From: a bacterium | GTDB taxonomy: Bacteria; Actinomycetota; Acidimicrobiia; Acidimicrobiales; Bin134 | NCBI GenBank assembly: GCA_028819295.1 | Contig: JAPPMA010000063.1 | Span: 18,017-54,690, forward strand | Direction: 5' to 3' | DNA: 36,674 nt | In this document: one piece after another, positions 17,402 to 24,423 of the stretch | Layout: every line of letters starts with the position of its first letter | Numbering within the stretch: the stretch's first letter is position 1 | Program-made: the position numbers and the translations under genes | The notes under the pieces: model-generated | Databases searched by the model: none | What the model saw: only the letters and a program-made list of their open reading frames with translations | Told to the model about the DNA's origin: nothing

Positions 17402-18243
17402 GGCTGCTTTGGCAGCGGCCGGATCAAGCCCTCCTGCACGACAGAGGCCACCAGCTCGCCGGTGCGGTTCCACGCCGTGCCCCAGGCCAACCCCCGGGCG
17501 TTGGACGCCGAGTTGGACACCTGGTCCAAGAAGATCCAGTCGTCCATGCGGAGCGGCCGGTGGAACCACATGGCGTGGTCGAGGCTGGCCGCTTGAATGG
17601 CGATCTCGTTGCCCTGCATCGGCAAGGCCCTGGTGGCGGTGTCCAGAACGGTCATGTCGCTGGCGTAGGTGAACATGCAGGTGTGCAGCACCGGGTCGGG
17701 GGGCAGTTCTCCGGTGGTTCGCAGCCACACCTGCAAGCGGGGCTCTCGGCTCTGACCCCGCTCCGCTGGCGAGCCGGTCACATAGCGCAGCTCGATGGGG
17801 CGGATCATCCGGCCCTGATCGTCCACTGGGATACCGGGCCACACATACGGTGCCAGCTCTTCGGGGTCGGGGACTCCCGCGGGGAGTTCGGTTTGATGCT
17901 CAAAGCCCTCTTCGCGGCGCTGGAAGGAGGCCGACATGGCGAAGATGGGCTGGCCGTGCTGGATGGTGGTCACCCGGCGGGTGGTGAACGAGCGCCCGTC
18001 TCTCACCCTCTCCACCAGATACACCAGGGGTGCCGACGCGTCGCCCGGCCGAATGAAGTAGGCCTGAAGGCTGTGGACCGAGCGGTTTTCCACCGTTCGG
18101 GTGGCGGCCACCAACGCCTGGCCGGCCACCTGTCCGCCGAACACCCGCTGGCGGTCTGCTTTGGGGCTGACTCCCCGGAAGATGTCCTCTTCGATGGGCT
18201 CCAGATCCAGCAGCTTGATCAGATCATCTACCTCTGCCTGCAT
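17398..18243 (-). CDS. tesB: acyl-CoA thioesterase II
   Basis: This 281-residue double-hotdog thioesterase hydrolyses acyl-CoA to free acid and CoA. Family hallmarks are RVFGGQVAGQALVAA near residue 35, SVHSLQAYFIRPGD, RDGRSFTTRRV, then in the second hotdog SLDHAMWFHRP with the catalytic Asp region, SASNARGLAWG and the final QEGLIRPL with the conserved Gln. Length matches TesB. It is the first gene of a minus-strand pair with the sugar dehydrogenase, joined by an ATGA overlap. A TAGGAT box lies 9 nt before the ATG, suggesting a very short leader. Confidence 0.93.
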   Translation of the reverse strand: MQAEVDDLIKLLDLEPIEEDIFRGVSPKADRQRVFGGQVAGQALVAATRTVENRSVHSLQAYFIRPGDASAPLVYLVERVRDGRSFTTRRVTTIQHGQPIFAMSASFQRREEGFEHQTELPAGVPDPEELAPYVWPGIPVDDQGRMIRPIELRYVTGSPAERGQSREPRLQVWLRTTGELPPDPVLHTCMFTYASDMTVLDTATRALPMQGNEIAIQAASLDHAMWFHRPLRMDDWIFLDQVSNSASNARGLAWGTAWNRTGELVASVVQEGLIRPLPKQP

Positions 18244-18337
18244 GACCGACTGATCCTACCCCCGCGTTAGGCAATCTTTATGGCCGCGACTGAGCTAGCC
18301 CGGTTTGGGAGACGCTCGGCTACGCTTAATACTCCCC

Positions 18338-18835
18338 ATGTCGCTCTTTGTCTTGGTCCGCGCCCATGTTATGGACAACTGGCCGCGACTGCTGCGCTAT
18401 TGCGGCACATCGGCAGTGGGGGTAGTTCTGGGCCAGACCATTCTGCGGGTGTGCTACGACCTGCTGGGCTGGTCGGGATTGGTGTCCAACCTGGTGGCCT
18501 TCGTGATCGCCAACATCCCTGTCTACTTCCTGTACCGGGGGTGGGTGTGGGACAGCGATGGCTCCACTCAGTGGGGCCGAGTGGTGCTGTCCTTCTGGCT
18601 GGTTTCGCTGGCCGGGCTGGCCCTGTCATCGCTGGCTGTGGGTCTGGTGGACGCCGCCACCGACAACGGCTGGTACCTCACCACGGCGTCGGTGGCCGCT
18701 TTCGGCACGGTGTGGCTGGTGAAGTACGCGGTGTGCGACCGATATCTGTTCGGCAATTTGGTGGAAGGCGACGGCCTCTCCGAGCAGGCCTCCCACGTGG
18801 CAGGCGATGGAACCCAGTCGGCGGGCGTTCGCTGA
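18338..18835 (+). CDS. GtrA-like membrane protein
   Basis: This 165-residue polytopic protein has four predicted membrane segments, starting near LLRYCGTSAVGVVLGQTILRV, NLVAFVIANIPVYFLYRGWVW, VVLSFWLVSLAGLALSSLAVG and VAAFGTVWLVKYAVCDRYLF. The pattern RYxxxG..., NFxxxRxWVW-like and the C-terminal KYxxxDRYLF are typical of the GtrA/DPMS family, which is associated with transfer of lipid-linked sugars across the membrane. ATG 18338 fits the first helix; TAATAC lies 5 nt before it. An upstream in-frame TTG at 18305 is less likely. The 3' end overlaps the next gene by 29 nt. Confidence 0.8.
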   Translation: MSLFVLVRAHVMDNWPRLLRYCGTSAVGVVLGQTILRVCYDLLGWSGLVSNLVAFVIANIPVYFLYRGWVWDSDGSTQWGRVVLSFWLVSLAGLALSSLAVGLVDAATDNGWYLTTASVAAFGTVWLVKYAVCDRYLFGNLVEGDGLSEQASHVAGDGTQSAGVR

Positions 18836-19436
18836 GGCCGCTAAGGGGTTCATGCCCCCCGACGAGGGGTTGGCCCTTTATCTAGCAGCGTCTGATTTGG
18901 AGGTTGAGGGCCCGCTTCTCGAGGTGGGCAGCTACTGCGGCAAGTCGTCGGTGTATCTGGGCGACGCCGCCCAAGCCCAGGGCCGGGTGCTGTTCGCCCT
19001 CGATCACCACCGGGGGTCGGAGGAGAACCAACCGGGTTGGGAGTGGCACGAGCCCGACCTCGTCGATCCCGAGGTTGGTTTGATCGACACCCTGCCCCAC
19101 TTTCGCCGCACCGTGCATGAGGCCGGGCTGGAGGGGAGCGTGGTGGCGTTGGTGGGCGACTCGGTGGCCATCGCCCAGAACTGGTCCACCCCGCTGGCCT
19201 TTCTGTTCATCGACGGTGGTCATGGTGTTGAGCCAGCCCACGCCGACTACGAGAACTGGGTGCCCCATGTGGCTGTCGGCGGCCGCCTGGCCATTCACGA
19301 CGTGTTTCCCGACCCCGCCGACGGCGGCCGTCCGCCCTATGAGATCTACTGCCGGGCCATGGACTCTGGAGCGTTCAGCGAGCTGCCCGCCACTGGTTCC
19401 TTGCGAGTCCTAACCCGCCACACCCCCGGCATCTGA
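18807..19436 (+). CDS. class I SAM-dependent methyltransferase
   Basis: This 209-residue methyltransferase of the Methyltransf_24-like type has the SAM motif I LLEVGSYCGKSSVYLG at residues 37-52 and an acidic residue after strand 2 (FALDHHRG). The core LAFLFIDGGHGVEPAHADYENW is followed by HVAVGGRLAIHDVF. The IDGGH motif and the late HDVF are usual in sugar- or small-molecule-modifying methyltransferases of this group. It overlaps the gtrA-like gene by 29 nt, so the two are probably co-translated and may act on the same cell-surface substrate (inference). Confidence 0.8.
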   Translation: MEPSRRAFAEAAKGFMPPDEGLALYLAASDLEVEGPLLEVGSYCGKSSVYLGDAAQAQGRVLFALDHHRGSEENQPGWEWHEPDLVDPEVGLIDTLPHFRRTVHEAGLEGSVVALVGDSVAIAQNWSTPLAFLFIDGGHGVEPAHADYENWVPHVAVGGRLAIHDVFPDPADGGRPPYEIYCRAMDSGAFSELPATGSLRVLTRHTPGI

Positions 19437-19449
19437 TCAGGCACACCAC

Positions 19450-19455
19450 TAGCTT
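19450..19455 (+). promoter_or_regulatory. -10 box TAGCTT, leaderless start of the DUF1214 gene
   Basis: TAGCTT lies 7 nt before GTG 19463 in the 26-nt gap after the methyltransferase gene. Confidence 0.55.
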
Positions 19456-19462
19456 CTGGGGC

Positions 19463-20644
19463 GTGGACAACAACCAAGAATTGGCAACCGGCGAGGCGTG
19501 GCGGGAGTTCTGTGATCGGTTGAAGGCCGCGGGTGACCGTTTGCTGGAAGACGAATTTCCCGCGGGGGCGGCTGATCGGGCTGAGGGGTATCGGCATCTG
19601 GGCCGACTTTTGATACAGGGATGGATCGAGCAGGTGGAGTTTGCCGACCGTGATTTCCCGGTGATGTACCGCCACAACGACGACGTGATGCGCTGGGGCG
19701 GGCCCAACGTGGACAACACCTATTGGCGGGCCCATGTAAGCGCCGAGCACTCCTATCGGGTGAGCGGCTGGTTGCCGCCGGGGGCGATGTTCGTGATCCA
19801 AAGCGCCCATGGGGAGATGCACCAGAATCGGCTGGGGATCACCGCCGAGCGCTCCAGCGACGATTTCGTCGTCGAGCCCGACGGCAGCTTCACCTTCATC
19901 GCCAGCGCCACTCCCCACGATGGCAACTGGCTGCCCATCGACGAGCACACCGACCACATTTCGGTGCGGGAGTACAACGTGGACTGGGGGGCCGACGAGC
20001 CGGGTCGGTTCACCATCGAGCGGCTGGGCAGCGAAGGCCGGCATCCTGCGCCCCTCGATCCTGGTGCGTTGGCCGATGGGTTAGACCGGGTTGTGACTTG
20101 GGCCGAGGACGCCTTGGTGTTTTGGAATCAGTGGATGGAGCGCAGCCGCCGGGCTGCGCCGCCCAACGTGTTCTACGGCCCCCGTTCAGTGCCCGGCGGC
20201 GCCGACACCATCGGCTATGGCGGCTGTTCCTATGAGCTGGCCCCCGGTGAGGCCTTGGTGGTGACCTGCGACGTACCCGACGCCCAGTACTGGTCGTTCA
20301 TGCTCTACAGCTATGCCTGGTTCGAGTCACTCGACTTTGCCAATCGCACCGTAAGCCTCAACAACACCCAGATCGCCACCGGCCCCGACGGTCGTTTTCA
20401 CATCGTGGTGGCCCATCAAGATCCTGGGGTGCAGAACTGGCTCGACACCGAGGGTCGCCCCGAAGCCCTCATCACCTTCCGCTGGGTGCTGAGCACCACC
20501 ATGCCCACCCCCGAGGGCCTCGTGGTCCCCTTCGCCGAGATCGACAACCACCTCCCCGACTTCGTCATCCGTCTCACCCCCGCCCAGCGCGCCGCCCAAA
20601 TCGCCCTACGCCGCCAATCCCGCGCCCACCGCTTCCGCTGCTGA
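19463..20644 (+). CDS. DUF1214 domain-containing protein
   Basis: This 393-residue protein has no signal peptide. Its second half matches the DUF1214 pattern known from actinobacteria (YGGCSYELAPGEALVV..., WSFMLYSYAWFESLDFANR, TVSLNNTQI, PDGRFHIVVAHQDPGVQNWLDT). Its N-terminal half (YRHLGRLLIQGWIEQVEF, VDNTYWRAHVSAEHSYRVSGW) matches the usual companion region. The biochemical function of this family is not known to me. GTG 19463 is the start supported by the adjacent -10 box. It converges on the MazF-like gene with 14 nt between the stops. Confidence 0.78.
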   Translation: MDNNQELATGEAWREFCDRLKAAGDRLLEDEFPAGAADRAEGYRHLGRLLIQGWIEQVEFADRDFPVMYRHNDDVMRWGGPNVDNTYWRAHVSAEHSYRVSGWLPPGAMFVIQSAHGEMHQNRLGITAERSSDDFVVEPDGSFTFIASATPHDGNWLPIDEHTDHISVREYNVDWGADEPGRFTIERLGSEGRHPAPLDPGALADGLDRVVTWAEDALVFWNQWMERSRRAAPPNVFYGPRSVPGGADTIGYGGCSYELAPGEALVVTCDVPDAQYWSFMLYSYAWFESLDFANRTVSLNNTQIATGPDGRFHIVVAHQDPGVQNWLDTEGRPEALITFRWVLSTTMPTPEGLVVPFAEIDNHLPDFVIRLTPAQRAAQIALRRQSRAHRFRC

Positions 20645-20658
20645 GCCCTTGCTGTAGT

Positions 20659-20979
20659 TCAGCGGAGTCCGAGAACACCTCGGAGGCCGTCGTCGATGGC
20701 GTTGATGAGCGCCGGGGGCAATTGCCCGGCCGCTTCTGCCAACCACGAGCGGTCGACAAGTTCCAATCCGAGCGGCACCGCGACAGAGTCGGTTGGCAGA
20801 CCTGTCACCGCGGCATTGAGCGGCACGTTACCGGCAAGTCCCGCCCTGTCGAGGTTCGATGTCAGGGGTACGACATGGGTCTGCCACACCTCGGCATGCA
20901 GAACATCCTCGGAAGACACCACGACACATGGCCGACGCTTGTCGAGGTCGACCCAGTAGACCTCACCTCGCGCTACCAC
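20659..20979 (-). CDS. MazF-like mRNA interferase toxin
   Basis: This 106-residue toxin of the MazF/PemK family (ribosome-independent mRNA cleavage in known members) has the N-terminal signature RGEVYWVDLDKRRPCVVVSSEDV. It carries the conserved Arg-Pro of the S1-S2 loop, then VVPLTSN, and the C-terminal helix ALINAIDDGLRGVLGL. The loop between Asp and Arg-Arg-Pro is shorter than in E. coli MazF. The start is GTG 20979, which overlaps the antitoxin stop by 7 nt. The open frame upstream to 21132 is an overlap shadow of the antitoxin gene. Confidence 0.85.
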   Translation of the reverse strand: MVARGEVYWVDLDKRRPCVVVSSEDVLHAEVWQTHVVPLTSNLDRAGLAGNVPLNAAVTGLPTDSVAVPLGLELVDRSWLAEAAGQLPPALINAIDDGLRGVLGLR

Positions 20980-21206
20980 GGCGCAGATCGTTCCATCCGC
21001 TGTCCTGTGGTGTGAGCGTCTGCCTTCTCCAGTTTCCGCTCTGTGGTGACCAGCGCTGCATCTGTTTCGAGCTGCTGAGCCAGGGACATGGTCGACTGAG
21101 CCGCGTGGCGGCGGAGCTGTTCGGTTACCCACCTTGAAAACGGGAGGTCCAGGTTATCGATGATCGGCACAACGTCATCAGGGACGCTGATCGTCTTGTT
21201 TGGCAT
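20973..21206 (-). CDS. ribbon-helix-helix antitoxin partner of MazF
   Basis: This 77-residue protein starts MPNKTISVPDDVVPIIDNL, a short beta strand followed by a helix as in ribbon-helix-helix repressors. A second helix (LPFSRWVTEQLRRHAAQ) and a charged C-terminal tail follow, the tail being the presumed toxin-binding part. It lies upstream of and overlaps the toxin gene. The start ATG is inside a perfect inverted repeat that also contains the -10 box, so it very likely represses its own promoter. Confidence 0.8.
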   Translation of the reverse strand: MPNKTISVPDDVVPIIDNLDLPFSRWVTEQLRRHAAQSTMSLAQQLETDAALVTTERKLEKADAHTTGQRMERSAPW

Positions 21207-21225
21207 GTACGTATTATACGTACAT
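21205..21225. promoter_or_regulatory. perfect 10-1-10 palindromic operator with embedded TATAAT
   Basis: ATGTACGTAT (21205-21214) and ATACGTACAT (21216-21225) are perfect inverted arms around one base (21215). On the minus strand TATAAT (21218 to 21213) lies inside the palindrome, 6 nt before the antitoxin ATG at 21206. Operator, -10 and start codon thus occupy the same 21 bp. Confidence 0.85.
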
Positions 21226-21254
21226 ATATGTCGCCCACCCCTCCGTTTCCAGAG

Positions 21255-21692
21255 TTAGGACCGGTTCAGAGCATCTCGAACCGATTTCTCCACTGCGTCG
21301 GCGACACTCTCAGGGTCTTCGTGCTCCCAAAAGCGCATCACGGTCCAGCCGGCTTCGGCGAGATGGGTATCGGTGTCTTGGTCGCGGGCGATGTTGCCGG
21401 TGATCTTGTTTGACCAGTACTCAGGGTTGGTGGCGGGCTGAGTGTGGTGCTCGGGGCAGCCGTGCCAGTAGCAACCGTCCACAAAGACCGCGATCTTGGC
21501 CTTGCGGAACACTAGATCAGCGGTGCGCCGCAACTCCGGCAGCGGCCGGGCCGCCACCCGATACCGCAACCCCCGGCGATGCACCGCCGAGCGAACCGCC
21601 AACTCCGGCTTGGTGTCCCGGCTGCGGTTCCCCTGCATCGACTTCCGGGTCGCCTCCGAAGAAGCCCAAGACCCCTCCGGCAACCCGCTCAT
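21255..21692 (-). CDS. vsr: very-short-patch repair endonuclease (Vsr)
   Basis: This 145-residue DNA mismatch endonuclease in E. coli nicks at T:G mismatches that arise from deamination of 5-methylcytosine. Signatures are MQGNRSRDTKPELAVRSAVH, the long helix to GLRYRV, RRTADLVFRKAKIAVFVDGCYWHGCPEH with the catalytic Asp and zinc-site Cys/His, and the C-terminal GWTVMRFWEHE. Length is standard. No 5-methylcytosine methyltransferase is visible nearby; the methyltransferase 850 bp away is an amino-methyltransferase type by its DPPY motif. Vsr is therefore either an orphan or serves a distant methylase. TACTAT 6 nt before the ATG suggests a leaderless mRNA. Confidence 0.93.
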   Translation of the reverse strand: MSGLPEGSWASSEATRKSMQGNRSRDTKPELAVRSAVHRRGLRYRVAARPLPELRRTADLVFRKAKIAVFVDGCYWHGCPEHHTQPATNPEYWSNKITGNIARDQDTDTHLAEAGWTVMRFWEHEDPESVADAVEKSVRDALNRS

Positions 21693-21698
21693 GGCCCG

Positions 21699-21704
21699 AT
21701 AGTA
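21699..21704 (-). promoter_or_regulatory. -10 box TACTAT for vsr
   Basis: TACTAT on the minus strand lies 6 nt before the vsr ATG (21692). It is only 14 nt from the oppositely oriented box for the SOD gene. Confidence 0.6.
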
Positions 21705-21718
21705 TTGCTATTTCTGAC

Positions 21719-21724
21719 TATCGT
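21719..21724 (+). promoter_or_regulatory. -10 box TATCGT for the SOD gene
   Basis: TATCGT lies 7 nt before ATG 21732. Together with the vsr box it packs two divergent promoters into a 39-bp gap, so the two polymerases would have to compete. Confidence 0.55.
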
Positions 21725-21731
21725 GGTCGCC

Positions 21732-22307
21732 ATGTCGAACCAAAGAAGCAGGAAAATCCTCGGACTTGTCGGAGCGCTTTGCTTGTTGGTCGCCGCGTGC
21801 GGGGATGACGACAGTAGTGGTGGAACCTATGAGGCCGATCGGGTTGGTGGTACTGCCACGGCTGATCTCATCAACCCCGATGGTGACACCGTAGGTGCTG
21901 CCTCCTTCCATCAAGGACCGACCGGCGTATTGGTGACGCTCTCGGTAGAAGGCCTCACTCCTGGTGCTCACGGCATCCACCTGCACGCGGCTGGAGCGTG
22001 TTCGCCTGACTTCACGGCGGCGGGCGGCCACCTCACCGCTACAGAAGACGCGGTACACGGTTTGAAGAACCCTGAGCGAACCGTGGACAACCACGACAAC
22101 GGCGACCTTCCCAATCTGTACGCGGCGGCAGATGGCATTGCCCAGGCCGAGTACTTCACCTCACTGGTCACCATCTTCGGCGGCTCGATGCCCGCACTCC
22201 TCGACGCCGACGGCGCCACGTTGGTCATTCATGAGAACCCTGATGACCACGTCACCCAACCCATCGGCGGTGCCGGAGGCCGCGTAGCCTGCGGCATAAT
22301 CCGCTAA
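21732..22307 (+). CDS. sodC: Cu/Zn superoxide dismutase lipoprotein
   Basis: This 191-residue exported Cu/Zn SOD has a lipoprotein signal with lipobox LVAAC (Cys23) and a short Asp/Ser-rich linker. The metal ligands can be read off: Cu by His83, His85, His100 and His167, and Zn by His100, His109, a His at 121 and Asp125 (GDLPN). The active-site Arg is Arg184 (GGRVACGI), and Cys90 and Cys187 can form the conserved disulfide. All catalytic residues are present, so an active enzyme facing the outside is expected. Candidate start ATG 21732 fits both the signal peptide and the -10 spacing. Confidence 0.9.
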   Translation: MSNQRSRKILGLVGALCLLVAACGDDDSSGGTYEADRVGGTATADLINPDGDTVGAASFHQGPTGVLVTLSVEGLTPGAHGIHLHAAGACSPDFTAAGGHLTATEDAVHGLKNPERTVDNHDNGDLPNLYAAADGIAQAEYFTSLVTIFGGSMPALLDADGATLVIHENPDDHVTQPIGGAGGRVACGIIR

Positions 22308-22543
22308 ACCACCCCGCCTCCACCCAGAGGCCTCCAAGCCCCCGAGTTCAGGCCTAAGGCTGCTAGCGACGCCGGGACCTTCGTCATGTTGATCCGCGTA
22401 AGTGTCGCTGGCCACGGCTATGGTCAATTGATGCGCTGGTATCGGCCACCGGCAGCGGCGGAGTTCCTTGTTGGCATTGGCCTGGTGAGGCCAATTGATC
22501 TCAGACGGCTCGTCGGTCACAAGATGATGGAGGAAATGGCAAT
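22308..22543 (+). other. 236-nt gap before the R-M cluster
   Basis: No gene recognised. The right end carries a Shine-Dalgarno GGAGGA (22529-22534) for the methyltransferase. This is probably the left boundary of the acquired block. Confidence 0.5.
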
Positions 22544-23266
22544 ATGAGCAGAGTTCAGAGCGACAGCCTGTTCGACGAACAAGCGCCAGCACGTCGCGTA
22601 CGCAACGGATTGCCAACCAACGACCTAGTGTTCAGCGCATACGCCGAGGGAAACGACTATGTGTTCCCGCGGATAATGGACTTGTACGTGGCCCCGCGCA
22701 GCGTTGTTGCCGACGTGACTTTTGGTAAAGGCGTTTTTTGGCGGAATGTTCCAAATGGAATGTATGAATTGCGGGCGACGGACATTCAGACCGGCATCGA
22801 CTGTAGGGCGCTTCCCTACGGCGATGGCGAAATCGACTGCGTTGTGCTTGACCCCCCGTATATGCACTCGCCGGGTGGGACAGCGCACACTGTGCACCAG
22901 GCGTTCGAGCACCACTACCGGAACAACGGGACAGGTAACCGGACGAACAAGAAGTACCACGAAGCTGTGCTCTCTTTGTACGAGGATGCAGGAGTGGAAG
23001 CGTACAGAGTGCTCCGCAACCGGGGTGTCTTGATAGTGAAATGCCAGGACGAGGTGTGCTCCAACCGGCAGCGGTTCACCCACGTCGAGATCATGCAGGC
23101 ATACGAACAACTGGGTTTCGTGGCCGAAGACCTGTTCGTGGTGATGCGAAAGAATCGGCCTGGAGTGAGCCGCGCAGTCAAGCAAGTACATGCACGGAAG
23201 AACCACTCGTACTTCATGGTCTTCTGGAAGTCCGATGGCAGCAAGCGGGTATGGGAAGCGCCCTGA
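22544..23266 (+). CDS. DNA amino-methyltransferase of an R-M system
   Basis: This 240-residue DNA methyltransferase has the catalytic motif IV DPPY at residues 103-106 (VVLDPPYMHS), typical of N4-cytosine or N6-adenine methylation. A SAM motif I-like segment ADVTFGKGVFW at residues 56-66 precedes it, so the order is I then IV, the beta-like arrangement. Later VLIVKCQDEV and the C-terminal HSYFMVFWK strands complete the fold. GGAGGA lies 9 nt before the ATG. The DNA is visibly lower in GC than its neighbours, which suggests transfer. The next gene begins on its stop (TGATG) and looks like a nuclease. Target sequence unknown. Confidence 0.85.
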   Translation: MSRVQSDSLFDEQAPARRVRNGLPTNDLVFSAYAEGNDYVFPRIMDLYVAPRSVVADVTFGKGVFWRNVPNGMYELRATDIQTGIDCRALPYGDGEIDCVVLDPPYMHSPGGTAHTVHQAFEHHYRNNGTGNRTNKKYHEAVLSLYEDAGVEAYRVLRNRGVLIVKCQDEVCSNRQRFTHVEIMQAYEQLGFVAEDLFVVMRKNRPGVSRAVKQVHARKNHSYFMVFWKSDGSKRVWEAP

Positions 23267-23766
23267 TGGATGCCGTAGAACTGCTGGCGGACATAATACG
23301 CGAGCAGAGTCCAGAGGACATCTGGGCAGACTCCCCGCTCATCGGATATCGGTTGCTGGGGAACACCAACAGAGGTGAGATCGGCGAAGAGTTCGTCCGC
23401 CGATATCTGGGCAACGCAGGATTTAGCATCGGCAACGGCAACCGTGCGTCGGAGATAGATATGGCGATCGAGGGGCATCGAACCGAAGTCAAGACCGCTT
23501 CGCTGGGCGCGAATGGCACGTTTCAGTTCAACCACGTCCGTTTAGACCGAAACTATACTTTTCTGTTGTGTCTTGGAATTTGCCCTGAGCAAATCGTATT
23601 CAATGTCTGGCACAAGGACGATGTGACTGACGGGCTAGCTGGGCGCTTAGTGATGATGGCCCAGGACCAGGACATCACATACAAGATCACCAAGCAACTT
23701 GACGACATGCGCCCCGTTGGCGAAATGATCGACACGCTTCTTGAGCGAATGGCGGCACATGATTAG
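23266..23766 (+). CDS. putative PD-(D/E)xK restriction endonuclease
   Basis: This 166-residue protein shows a nuclease core: an N-terminal helix with Glu41/Glu42 (RGEIGEEFVRRYL), then SEIDMAIEGHRTEVKTAS with Asp65 and Glu74-Val75-Lys76. That is a D...ExK catalytic arrangement after a short hairpin. Its ATG shares the A of the methyltransferase stop (TGATG). An in-frame ATG 15 nt upstream (23251) is possible. Position and motif make it the probable cognate restriction enzyme. I do not recognise a named family, and activity is inferred. Confidence 0.72.
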   Translation: MDAVELLADIIREQSPEDIWADSPLIGYRLLGNTNRGEIGEEFVRRYLGNAGFSIGNGNRASEIDMAIEGHRTEVKTASLGANGTFQFNHVRLDRNYTFLLCLGICPEQIVFNVWHKDDVTDGLAGRLVMMAQDQDITYKITKQLDDMRPVGEMIDTLLERMAAHD

Positions 23767-23799
23767 TTGGCCGGACCTATCGATCAGGCCGACGATGCC

Positions 23800-24405
23800 A
23801 TGAAGAGCAACACCAGCGAGAGCAATGATGAATCCAATGGTCGCCAGCGCTTCTGGCTAGAGATCGACTTAAGCAAGCGCACTTGCTGCATGGTCGACCG
23901 ATTGCTTGCTTCGGCTAGTGAGAAGGGCAGGGACTTCACCGGTGCAGTAGCACATCATCTCGTTGGGGCAATGCTGGAGGTCATGTATCCCGATCTCGAC
24001 ACTAGAACCCACGGCCTCAGAACCACAGATAGGCAGACTAGCCGCCCATGCGACTTCGTGATCAATGACGCCATGATTCATGTGGCCGTAGGTCCGACCG
24101 AGGCGCTTGTTGCGAAGTGCCAAGCTAATATCGAACAGGGCTTTCGGCCCATGATCCTGACGCTCGAAGACAGGATAGGAACGGCCCGATCTCTCGCTGA
24201 CTACATCGGAATCGAAGACCGCATTGCGGTTCGCGGTGTTGAGGAGTTTGTGGCTGGCAATATCGACGAGATTGCCAGGTACTCAGAACCAGAGACTCGC
24301 CGAGTGCTTCGCCAGCTCTTCGACACCTACAACACCCGAGTGGCGGCAGTAGAACCGGACCCCTCACTGCTAGTGGAAATCCCCGAGAATCTGACTCAGA
24401 CCTGA
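23800..24405 (+). CDS. R-M cluster third protein (possibly DUF4928-like)
   Basis: This 201-residue soluble protein has an all-alpha/beta look, with RDFTGAVAHHLVGAMLEVMYP, then SRPCDFVINDAMIHVAVGPTEALVAKC, and FRPMILTLEDRIGTARSLADY. The D-F-V-I-N-D...HVAVGP core could be a nuclease-like fold (strand with acidic residues, then a hydrophobic strand), but no complete PD-(D/E)xK motif is present. From memory it resembles DUF4928 proteins found in restriction-modification loci; this is unverified. It follows the nuclease gene closely. TTG 23767, adjacent to the preceding stop, is an alternative start. It may be a specificity, control or second nuclease subunit. Confidence 0.6.
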   Translation: MKSNTSESNDESNGRQRFWLEIDLSKRTCCMVDRLLASASEKGRDFTGAVAHHLVGAMLEVMYPDLDTRTHGLRTTDRQTSRPCDFVINDAMIHVAVGPTEALVAKCQANIEQGFRPMILTLEDRIGTARSLADYIGIEDRIAVRGVEEFVAGNIDEIARYSEPETRRVLRQLFDTYNTRVAAVEPDPSLLVEIPENLTQT

Positions 24406-24423
24406 CGGTCTGCTACCCGGCCC

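Noticed and set aside
17402..17842. N-terminal extension of the sugar dehydrogenase frame to 594 codons
   Set aside because: Arg/His/Gly-rich and inside tesB; the lipoprotein signal at 17401 marks the real start.
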